A stretch of 64,000 bases of DNA from Marinobacter panjinensis (GTDB taxonomy: Bacteria; Pseudomonadota; Gammaproteobacteria; Pseudomonadales; Oleiphilaceae): NCBI RefSeq assembly GCF_005298175.1, contig NZ_SZYH01000001.1, positions 2,480,001 through 2,544,000 of the forward strand. Direction: 5' to 3'. Of this stretch, positions 57,410 to 64,000 are shown piece by piece (positions within the stretch are counted from its first letter, which is position 1; each line of letters opens with the position of its first letter). Position numbers and translations under genes: made by a program. Below the pieces are notes generated by a model. That model ran no database searches and was not told the DNA's origin. It saw nothing but the letters and a program-made list of their open reading frames with translations.

Positions 57410-60176
57410 CAACTCCTTCTACCTGAATCTTGCTCTCTACCGATACACCCTCCAGTGGCACCACTTCGCCTGGGCTGAGTGACTGCGTTGCTTTCAATCT
57501 GATTGATGGCGGAACGAAGATTATTCCCGTTGACTGAGAGCTAACGGTTGCACCGGATACGTTTTCCACAACGAGTCGGTATTCGCCGCTGGCATCAAAG
57601 TCATATGGCAACACTGAGAGAACTTGACGCGCGTTAGTATTTTCGGGTGCCAGCTCAAGCTGACTATGTCCTTGGGTGATTACTCGGCCATCGGGATCGG
57701 TGAGCAAATAATCGAACTCAAGATTTACATTGATGTTGGAGCGGTTGTATATCTCCGCATAGAGTTCAATATCAGCTTGGTTGTTCAGCAGCACATAACC
57801 TGGAGAAGCCTTTGGATCCAAAGAAGCCAACACATTCGTGGGTTCAACGGTTACCGTTGTACTGCTCTCCGAGACGAAATTGCTTGTTGTGCCGTCAAGG
57901 GCCTGCACAGTGATCGTATAGACACCTGGTTTTACCACCAAGGTGTTCCACCACTGCTCAAGCTTGATGCTTCTTTGCTCACCAGGAGCAAAGTCTTGAA
58001 TCGCGGCCTCAAGATGTTCCTGATAGTGCGCCAGTTCCTCCGGATCGCTCTGCGGATCTAGAGGAGGAAGGTTCGCTCCCGAAAAGCTCTCTACCTCTTT
58101 GCCCTCACTGTTCAACACTCGAACGTAGAATCTTGCACCTTGATTAAGAGCTGTATCATTCTCAACGTCCGCTGTTATCAACACAGGTTCATAGGCGCCA
58201 TAAACTGACTTCTCTGTGGTTGCTTGAACAATATTCACGCCACCCAGGTCAGCTTTTCGAATATTTATATCGAGATTCAAATCGGTATGTTCTGCGAGAG
58301 AGACGTCTTTATTTGAGAACAGGTACCCTGATGCATTGGTAGATACGGTAAATTCAAGAACCGGAATATCGGATAATTGGTAGAACCCGTTCACGTCCGA
58401 AGTGGTTTTTGAACTTCCGACAGAAATGCTAGCTCCTGGCACACCGAGGCCGGTGACCATATCGACCACCTGCCCACGAATCGAAGTAGAGGGCAACACG
58501 GCTTCTTCCTTCAGGCTGATATAACCGATATCGACGTTCGTTCTATCGGGCACGACCAAGCTGAAGTTGACCGATTCGAAACCTGACTTCCTGACGGCTA
58601 CCGAGATATTTCCGCCATCCAGATTCGTTAGCTCAAAGCTACCCACTTCATTTGTTAGGGATACGGAACTACTGCCCACAATTGAAATTGACACGTTCTC
58701 GATAGGCTGCGCGTTGCTGTCTACGACCGTTCCCGAAACACTTGAGCTATTAGGCTGGTCTTCGGTTAATGCCTGCAGAGATGGTGAAAAGCTGACTCGA
58801 GTGCCGGCTTGAAGGTCTGCAGTGGCGGAAACAGGATAGTAGTCGGATGATTGAACCGACAAAGTTGCAGTTCCCGGCTCACTGAGCAATTGATACGTTC
58901 CGTCGACCCCGCTCACGGTGCTGTTCGTATTACCCCCCACAACTGATGTGATCGTCACACCCGGGACCGGGCTCCCAGACCCAGATTCTGTGATCACACC
59001 CGATATGAGAACCGTCGTTGGTGCCACAGCCAGTCGAATGGTGCCAACGTTTGCGAACTGCCCTTTTTGCAGGGTAATGCTTTGAGATGCACCTAGATAA
59101 CCCGCTGCAGAATATGCAACGACGTACGAGTCAGAGCCAAGGTTAGAGATAACAAAACTGCCATCTGAGCTAATGGCAACATCTTCATTACTGAAACCAA
59201 GTACATCAATGGTGGCGCTCGGGATACTGGCGCCCGAAGACGCATCCACCAATCGGCCTGCAACTACCGCTTTTTCCGGATCAACCGGAACATCAATTGA
59301 TGCGAGCATCTTTAATGCGGCAACTGAGATTGATGTCGTATAAACCTGCTGGCCCCAATCACCTTCAGGCGACTGGCTAGCCTTCAGGAAATCAACCGCT
59401 TTACCATATTTACTCACATCAGTTGTAACCGGTATGAGGGCCTGCAGTGCTAGCGCACTCTCCCAAGCGGTGCCCCAATGGCCATCTGCGTTTCGGGCAG
59501 AATAAAGGTAGTTGACGCTCCCGCGAAGCACGTCAGCAATGTCGTGGGTGTAAAGGTAGGGTTTCAGTGCCTTGGTCGCGAGCGCCGTAACCATGACGGA
59601 TGCTTGATCCTCATAGAGAGGAAAAGAGCCATCTGCCTGTTGTGCGGATGAGAAAAATTGTAATGCGTCACCTGCAACGAGGACATCGGAACCTGCAGCC
59701 TGTAAAGCTATGAGTGCATAACTTGTGTCTAAAGCAGTGCTGTCGTAACCCGCAAAATGACCAAAGCCCCCATCAGCCCCCTGACGAGAAAGCAATTCTG
59801 CTTTTACCTCGTCAAACGGTTGGTTTGCTTGAGCTAAAGCCAGTAATAGACGCGACAATTGTTCTGAGGTTAAGTCCGCGAGACCAGTGGTTAGAAACTC
59901 CAGGGCGGCCTGTTTATCAGCTGAAGATGAACTCAGTAGCTGAAAAACCTGCAACGCTTCGGCAGTAGACTGCCGGTTTGTTGAAATATCAGAAGCGTTT
60001 GTGACACCACCATTGGGTTGCTGGGATAGCTCCAGCCAGTGAAGGGCCGAATTTAAAATTGCCTCCTGCCCACCAGTTTGGTGGTCTGCGCCATTGTGCG
60101 CATATCCCGTGGAAGATACTGAAAAAAGAAGGACCGCTAGAACTTCTAGACACCGAACCGAAAATTTCCTGCCCAC
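57399..60176 (-). CDS. Exported terpenoid-cyclase-toroid and carboxypeptidase-regulatory-domain protein
   Basis: 925 residues. GTG start at 60176 (GGAG eight bases upstream); TTG two codons earlier is possible. Signal peptide 1-27. Residues about 35-290 form an alpha/alpha toroid with QW-type repeats (SQQPNGGV, SAQQADGSFPL, ARNADGHWGTAWES, SQSPEGDWGQQ), as in prenyltransferases, squalene cyclases and the thioester domain of alpha-2-macroglobulin; no CGEQ thioester and no cyclase DXDD is seen. Four CarboxypepD_reg-like beta domains (about 305-640; VAGRLVDASSGASIPSATI, VSGTVVDSNAQPIENVSI) and macroglobulin-like beta domains to the end. First gene of the operon. Confidence 0.82.
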   Translation of the reverse strand: MGRKFSVRCLEVLAVLLFSVSSTGYAHNGADHQTGGQEAILNSALHWLELSQQPNGGVTNASDISTNRQSTAEALQVFQLLSSSSADKQAALEFLTTGLADLTSEQLSRLLLALAQANQPFDEVKAELLSRQGADGGFGHFAGYDSTALDTSYALIALQAAGSDVLVAGDALQFFSSAQQADGSFPLYEDQASVMVTALATKALKPYLYTHDIADVLRGSVNYLYSARNADGHWGTAWESALALQALIPVTTDVSKYGKAVDFLKASQSPEGDWGQQVYTTSISVAALKMLASIDVPVDPEKAVVAGRLVDASSGASIPSATIDVLGFSNEDVAISSDGSFVISNLGSDSYVVAYSAAGYLGASQSITLQKGQFANVGTIRLAVAPTTVLISGVITESGSGSPVPGVTITSVVGGNTNSTVSGVDGTYQLLSEPGTATLSVQSSDYYPVSATADLQAGTRVSFSPSLQALTEDQPNSSSVSGTVVDSNAQPIENVSISIVGSSSVSLTNEVGSFELTNLDGGNISVAVRKSGFESVNFSLVVPDRTNVDIGYISLKEEAVLPSTSIRGQVVDMVTGLGVPGASISVGSSKTTSDVNGFYQLSDIPVLEFTVSTNASGYLFSNKDVSLAEHTDLNLDINIRKADLGGVNIVQATTEKSVYGAYEPVLITADVENDTALNQGARFYVRVLNSEGKEVESFSGANLPPLDPQSDPEELAHYQEHLEAAIQDFAPGEQRSIKLEQWWNTLVVKPGVYTITVQALDGTTSNFVSESSTTVTVEPTNVLASLDPKASPGYVLLNNQADIELYAEIYNRSNINVNLEFDYLLTDPDGRVITQGHSQLELAPENTNARQVLSVLPYDFDASGEYRLVVENVSGATVSSQSTGIIFVPPSIRLKATQSLSPGEVVPLEGVSVESKIQVEGVDGE

Positions 60177-60247
60177 AGCCAAGACTCCGCTTGTACATGA
60201 AAACTGCTGTAGTAACGCAGGAGATGGGCTGATCCAGCACCCAATCT

Positions 60248-60266
60248 TAATATCAGGCCGATATTA
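60248..60266. promoter_or_regulatory. Inverted repeat, candidate operator of the island operon
   Basis: TAATATC, five bases (AGGCC), GATATTA; perfect 7-base arms, 72 bases upstream of the first island gene. Confidence 0.35.
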
Positions 60267-60516
60267 GACAGCGTCCCTGCCTACAGAGCTTGTAACGAGC
60301 CAGAATCCTATAAAATTACAGTGAATTAATGAAGGTAAGGCGCTCAGGTTTCGAACACATTACTGTGAAATTCCGTAAAACCCCATCGAATTGTTAACTG
60401 GATCACATAGTTAGTCCCTACATGCGTTCTTCAACATTGCAATTCTCTCGATTCAGTACATTTGTCCGATCCAACTGCGTGGTGATCACTCCGGAGGCAT
60501 TCGAAACGACCTCAGT

Positions 60517-60729
60517 TTGAGGCCGCGGGGTGTCACGCTTATCGAAGGAGAAATTCAGAATACGAACCGCAAACTACTGACTCGTATACAGGTTTCCGAG
60601 GTGGCAGCAGCCAACAAGGAACTCCATGACATTGCGCTGGGCCCCGAATACCTCACCTCAGAAAATTTCCCTGGCAAGTGGGGCTTCTCGATCTCAGAAT
60701 ATGGAGAAATCATGGATGCTATGAAATAA
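60517..60729 (+). CDS. Unidentified short open frame before greB
   Basis: 70 codons from a TTG at 60517; the frame is open without a stop from 60415. The composition is protein-like (IQVSEVAAANKELHDIALG, FPGKWGFSISEYGEIMDAM) but I recognise no family and no good ribosome site. The protein-like part may be the C-terminal remnant of a longer gene cut upstream. It ends 23 bases before greB. Confidence 0.35.
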   Translation: MRPRGVTLIEGEIQNTNRKLLTRIQVSEVAAANKELHDIALGPEYLTSENFPGKWGFSISEYGEIMDAMK

Positions 60730-60752
60730 GCACTAACCTATCTTTAAGGCCT

Positions 60753-61229
60753 ATGGATACTAACGTTATTACCCCGGAAGGTTATACCGAATTACAGCAA
60801 GAACTGGATTATCTTTGGCGGAAGGAGCGCCCTGAGGTCACCAAAAAGGTGCAATGGGCGGCAAGCCTCGGTGACCGCTCTGAAAACGCGGATTATCAAT
60901 ATAACAAGAAAAGACTCAGGGAAATCGACCGCCGGGTCAGGTATTTGAGAAACCGCCTTTCCAAGCTGCGAATTGTCAACTATAGCCCTGTCCAAGAGGG
61001 AAAAGCCTTCTTTGGGGCCTGGGTCACTCTGGCTGATGAAAGCGATGACAAACTTACATTTAGGATTGTTGGTCCCGACGAGATATACGGCAAAAAACAT
61101 TATGTCTCCGTACATGCTCCCGTGGTTAAAGCTTGTCTCGGAAAGAGCGTAGGCGATGAAATCGTAGTCAGAACACCAGAATCGACAAAAGCATGGGAGA
61201 TTGTATTGATAAACTATCAAGTCGATTGA
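60753..61229 (+). CDS. greB: Transcript elongation factor GreB, complete second copy
   Basis: 158 residues, the normal GreB length. It stimulates cleavage of backtracked transcripts in RNA polymerase. N-terminal coiled coil with the acidic tip (LGDRSENADYQYNKKRLREI, tip D41/E44) and C-terminal FKBP-like domain (FFGAWVTLADE, FRIVGPDEIYGKKH, VGDEIVVRTP). Compared with the remnant at 49773-50117 it has clear differences (ILINYQVD tail, QYNKK for IYGKK) and is more A+T-rich, so it is not a simple duplicate. ATG at 60753 preceded by TTTAAGG at three bases. It may be the functional replacement. Confidence 0.92.
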   Translation: MDTNVITPEGYTELQQELDYLWRKERPEVTKKVQWAASLGDRSENADYQYNKKRLREIDRRVRYLRNRLSKLRIVNYSPVQEGKAFFGAWVTLADESDDKLTFRIVGPDEIYGKKHYVSVHAPVVKACLGKSVGDEIVVRTPESTKAWEIVLINYQVD

Positions 61230-61599
61230 CTGCAGGGCAGGCAACAGACCTCTGAGCTTTTTAAGGCTGGCGATGTGGCCTTTCGCCCTCCGCTATTATT
61301 TAGCGGGTTCTGGCCATATGAAAATCATCGTGTAGAAATAAAAAAACCCCGTAAAAACGGGGTAAGGCTAGCGCTGTGCTGGAGGGAGAAGCAAGCGGAG
61401 TTTCCGCCGGCTTCCATAACTACATCCTCCATTGTGCATAGTCGAGGTTACACAGCAGTGGCCGCTCGATTACGTTTTTTTCAGAGCAGGGATTAGGTTG
61501 TTCACTCTAGAGCGCGGCGTTAATGTCTTACTCAAATAACCGTATTACTAACTTGAAGCTTTCATCGACCGGCACTTTTCGAACAAACGGGGCACCAAC
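61230..61599. other. 370-base spacer with a minus-strand terminator
   Basis: Between greB copy 2 and the 95-residue gene. Holds the terminator at 61338-61363 and, to its right, a G/C-rich segment (about 61370-61430) able to form hairpins (GCGGAGTTTCCGC). No gene is supported. Confidence 0.45.
61338..61363 (-). terminator. Orphan Rho-independent terminator
   Basis: Minus-strand ACCCCG, six-base loop, CGGGGT, then seven T. No minus-strand protein gene lies to its right before 61888, so the transcript it ends is unknown; for plus-strand greB it is 110 bases downstream but lacks a T-run on that side. Confidence 0.75.
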
Positions 61600-61887
61600 A
61601 TGAACACGCAAAAACTCATCAACACGGCGTTGAACGGTCTGGATAGCATCGGCTACCGGCTGGACCAATACGGCATTACCGGCAAACTGAACCGCCACAA
61701 CCTGGCCGCTTTCATCATGCTGGAACAGAAACATCTGGAAGGTGAATGGGACAGCATTCAGGCGAAGTTTGATCGCCGCCGTTCACAGTTCGATGGCCTG
61801 CTGACCGCCATCGAAACCCGTACCGATCCGCTGATCAGGCCTCTCATCAGCCGTGTAAACCAATTCCGTGGTGTTTCCGGCCACTGA
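61600..61887 (+). CDS. Hypothetical 95-residue protein
   Basis: No recognised domain. Predicted mostly helical, basic (RLDQYGITGKLNRHNL, AKFDRRRSQFDGLL), no signal peptide or membrane segment. Base composition returns to that of the chromosome, so it marks the right flank. Convergent with the sensor kinase, whose stop begins at the next base. Confidence 0.6.
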   Translation: MNTQKLINTALNGLDSIGYRLDQYGITGKLNRHNLAAFIMLEQKHLEGEWDSIQAKFDRRRSQFDGLLTAIETRTDPLIRPLISRVNQFRGVSGH

Positions 61888-63363
61888 TCAGGCACCTTTG
61901 AGCTCGCTCGGAGACGCGTGCTCTCCGGTTTCCGGGGCCGTAAGTGTCTGGGTGTCCTTGAGGCGTTTCCGGTTCGGGGAGTACGCCGGCATACGAACGG
62001 TCACCATTAGCCCCGGGTACTCGTCCCCGGGATGGTGATCGCTCAGGGAAATGGTTCCCTGGTGTATCTCGGCCACGGCACTGACAAGACTGAGCCCAAG
62101 ACCATTACCCGGCAATGACCGGCTCTTGCCAACCCGGTAGAAACGTTGGAAAACCTGGTCTTTCTCTTCGTCGGGGATGCCGATACCGCTATCCCCCACC
62201 TCGAAAATCGCATCGTTCCCTTCCTTGCGAACATTGACACGGATCTTGCCCTGTTCGGGGGTGTACTTGATGGCGTTGTCGATCAGGTTGCTGACCATCT
62301 GGAACAAAAGATCCCGATCCCCCTCGACCACCACCTGGTCTTCCAGCGACTGCTCGAAATCCTGCTCCTTGTCTTCCGCCAGCGCCTCGTACAGTTCGCA
62401 GGCATCGCTGACCAGTTCCCCCAGAGAGACCTGCTTCATATCCGCAGCATTGCCACGGGTTTCCAGGCGCGCGATCCGTAGCAGGGCATTGAAGGTAGCC
62501 AGCAACTGATCCGCCTCCGCCACGGCTTTGCCCGCCTGGTCTCGAGCTTCGTCGTTGTCCACGGACATCAGGGTATTCTCCAGCTGGTTGCGCAGCCGGG
62601 TCAGCGGGGTTCTCAGGTCATGGGCAATACTGTCGGAAACATGCCGGATACCTTCCATGAGGTACACAATCCGGTCCAGCATCTGGTTGAGATTTTCCGC
62701 CAGCTGGTCGAAATCGTCATCGGTACCCCGGGTGGGTATGCGAAGGGAAAGATGCCCGTTCATGATTCGTCGGGAGGTATTATTGATTACCTCGATACGC
62801 CGGGTGGTACTACGGCTCATCAGAAAACCGCCAAGCAGGGCCAGGGCGAGCGTAATCCCCATGCCCCAGTTGATGGCGGTTTCTATCACCCGTTTGAGAT
62901 TGGTAAGCTCCTCCACATCTCGACCGACCAACAAGCGCAGGCCACCCTGCACCTCGAATATCCGGGCACGTGCGAGGCGCTCTGGCCCCGTCCAGCCTAC
63001 GGATTGGTCCAGCGTGAAATTGATCCAGCCACTTTCCGAGCGTGAACCCTTGGGCCAGGTTTCGATATTGCCGGCAAGCTTGAGGAAATCGTCGGTAGTA
63101 AGCAGGTAAATGGACTTGGCGTTAGGGTCGCGAGCGACACGCTCGCGGATAATGGATATCAGCCCATTGATACCGCTGCCGCGGTATTGCTCAGCGAGGC
63201 CGGCAATCTCGGCCTCGATGGTTTCATCGGTCTGGGCAGTCATGAACCCTGCTGTGCGCCAGTAGATAAACGCCAACAACAAAAAAACCGAGGTGGCGAA
63301 CACCACCATATACAGCAGGGCTAACTGGAACGATGAGGTTCTGAGTTGGCTAAGCAGTTTCAC
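61888..63363 (-). CDS. HAMP-type sensor histidine kinase
   Basis: 491 residues from GTG 63363 (AGGA ten bases upstream; the frame opens at GTG 63381). Two membrane helices (about 14-36 and 160-182) bound a periplasmic sensor of about 120 residues. HAMP linker, dimerisation helix with phospho-acceptor His in SIAHDLRTPLTRLRN, and an HATPase_c domain (LIDNAIKYTP N-box, GDSGIGIPDEEK G1, GNGLGLSLV G2) follow. Overlaps the end of the regulator gene by 14 bases. Class resembles the EnvZ/CusS/QseC group; the signal is unknown. Confidence 0.93.
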   Translation of the reverse strand: MKLLSQLRTSSFQLALLYMVVFATSVFLLLAFIYWRTAGFMTAQTDETIEAEIAGLAEQYRGSGINGLISIIRERVARDPNAKSIYLLTTDDFLKLAGNIETWPKGSRSESGWINFTLDQSVGWTGPERLARARIFEVQGGLRLLVGRDVEELTNLKRVIETAINWGMGITLALALLGGFLMSRSTTRRIEVINNTSRRIMNGHLSLRIPTRGTDDDFDQLAENLNQMLDRIVYLMEGIRHVSDSIAHDLRTPLTRLRNQLENTLMSVDNDEARDQAGKAVAEADQLLATFNALLRIARLETRGNAADMKQVSLGELVSDACELYEALAEDKEQDFEQSLEDQVVVEGDRDLLFQMVSNLIDNAIKYTPEQGKIRVNVRKEGNDAIFEVGDSGIGIPDEEKDQVFQRFYRVGKSRSLPGNGLGLSLVSAVAEIHQGTISLSDHHPGDEYPGLMVTVRMPAYSPNRKRLKDTQTLTAPETGEHASPSELKGA

Positions 63364-64000
63364 GCAACATGTATCCTGCACCCCGGATGGTCTGCAGCAG
63401 TGGGGTATCGAATTCCTTGTCGATTTTTGCCCTCAGGCGGCTGATATGCACATCAATGACGTTGGTCTGGGGATCAAAATGATAATCCCAGACCTTTTCA
63501 AGCAGCATGGTTCGGGTGACCACCTGCCCGGCATTGCGCATCAGGTATTCCAGCAGACGGAATTCCCGGGGCTGAACGTCGATATTGTGCCCTGCCCGCT
63601 TGACCGTTCTGGCCAGCAGGTCCATTTCCAGATCCGCCACCTTCAATACCGTCTCGGTTTCAGCGGACTGGCGATTGCGGCGAACCAGGGATTCAATCCG
63701 GGCCAGCAACTCAGTAAAGGAGAAGGGCTTGGTCAGGTAGTCGTCGCCGCCACCACGCAGGCCTTCCACCCGATCATCCACATCGCCCAGGGCGCTGAGA
63801 ATCAGCACAGGCACCTGGTTTCCGGTGGCACGCACCGTTTTGATAATCGACAGGCCATCCATACCCGGAAGCATGCGGTCAACAATCATGATGTCGTAAT
63901 CTTCGCTGGCGGCCATCATCATTCCGTCCTTGCCATCCGCCGCATGATCCACGACAAAATCAGACTCTTTCAGCCCTTTAACAAGGTAGTTTGCCACGTC
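63350..64000 (-). CDS. OmpR-family response regulator, N-terminus outside the window
   Basis: 216 codons visible, open to the right edge; the ATG at 63997 is internal because the first receiver strand with its acidic pair is not yet reached (a preceding Asp codon fits EDDxxM). Phospho-acceptor Asp in IMIVDRMLPGMDG, Lys in LTKPFSF, and a winged helix (REFRLLEYLMRNAGQVVTR, VDVHISRLRAKID, TIRGAGYML). Cotranscribed with the kinase. Confidence 0.93.
   Translation of the reverse strand, partial: DVANYLVKGLKESDFVVDHAADGKDGMMMAASEDYDIMIVDRMLPGMDGLSIIKTVRATGNQVPVLILSALGDVDDRVEGLRGGGDDYLTKPFSFTELLARIESLVRRNRQSAETETVLKVADLEMDLLARTVKRAGHNIDVQPREFRLLEYLMRNAGQVVTRTMLLEKVWDYHFDPQTNVIDVHISRLRAKIDKEFDTPLLQTIRGAGYMLRETA

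Larger units (their letters stand above)
50118..60752. mobile_element. Putative genomic island between two greB copies
   Basis: It begins exactly where greB homology stops and reaches to the second greB. Base composition is visibly richer in A+T than both flanks, and codon choice in its genes differs accordingly. Content: a four-gene exported-protein operon and an unidentified short frame. I found no integrase, transposase, terminal inverted repeat or tRNA, so the mechanism and the right edge (possibly beyond greB copy 2, up to about 61590) are unresolved. Confidence 0.5.
60177..60752. other. 576-base spacer upstream of the island operon and greB copy 2
   Basis: Contains the inverted repeat at 60248-60266 and an open frame at 60415-60729. 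It must hold the promoter for the island operon (minus) and for greB (plus), but no convincing -35/-10 pair stands out. Confidence 0.4.

Noticed and set aside
57399..60176. Squalene/terpene cyclase activity for the toroid protein
   Set aside because: No DXDD or DXDDTA acid motif, and the protein is exported with many beta domains; only the fold is similar.
61317..61434. 35-40 residue minus-strand peptide across the orphan terminator
   Set aside because: It would be translated through the terminator stem; no homology and no independent support.
50118..61599. Transposon ends or attachment-site repeats flanking the island
   Set aside because: I compared both edges by eye and found no matching direct or inverted terminal repeat; an alignment search is needed to exclude short ones.

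Overview
The window looks like chromosomal DNA of a marine gammaproteobacterium, most likely Marinobacter or a close relative. The dedicated class-GN sortase / marine sortase-target / PdsRS locus, the high G+C coding style and the overall gene set support this. The assignment is an inference from gene content; no 16S or other marker is present.

Left part (1-28411), ordinary chromosome: the N-terminal two thirds of aconitase A (runs off the left edge), a membrane chemoreceptor, an ABC exporter, a B-box/TPR membrane protein facing a rhomboid/TPR protease, small envelope genes (OmpA-C domain, MAPEG, GlsB-like, PlsC), the sortase locus (sortase and LPXTG-like target on -, PdsR/PdsS divergent on +), DUF3422, a DUF815 ATPase, methylglyoxal synthase, a spermidine-synthase-like protein, a three-sensor-domain diguanylate cyclase, cysteine synthase, a lipase with a coupled small partner, a GDPD phosphodiesterase, a YqjD/YqjE-like pair and a DUF4124 protein.

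Middle (28443-48177): an almost complete type VI secretion cluster, all on the minus strand, in the order tssB-tssC-tssE-tssF-tssG-tagH-tssJ-tssK-tssL-tssH(clpV)-sigma54 regulator-tagO-tssA-tssM. Hcp, VgrG, PAAR and effectors are not in the window. Two spacers inside this cluster hold large perfect or near-perfect palindromes. Two of them share a conserved core but have unrelated arms.

Right part (48492-64000): acyl-CoA-binding protein, a stand-alone integrase SAM-like domain, an exported hypothetical, then a truncated greB (codons equivalent to 48-158 only). Directly beyond the break lies a visibly A+T-richer block (about 50118-60752). It holds a four-gene minus-strand operon of very large exported proteins (terpenoid-cyclase-like toroid plus carboxypeptidase-regulatory-like domains; multi-Ig/MG-like surface protein; transglutaminase-like membrane protein lacking the catalytic Cys; small membrane protein), closed by a strong terminator. 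It is followed on the plus strand by a second, complete but divergent greB. I read this as an island that broke the resident greB and came with, or was followed by, a replacement copy. It is the best candidate here for an undescribed system. The window ends with a two-component sensor kinase and its OmpR-type regulator (cut by the right edge).

Starts were chosen by ribosome-binding-site position where the longest open frame was implausible. No tRNA, rRNA, CRISPR array or recognisable transposase was seen.
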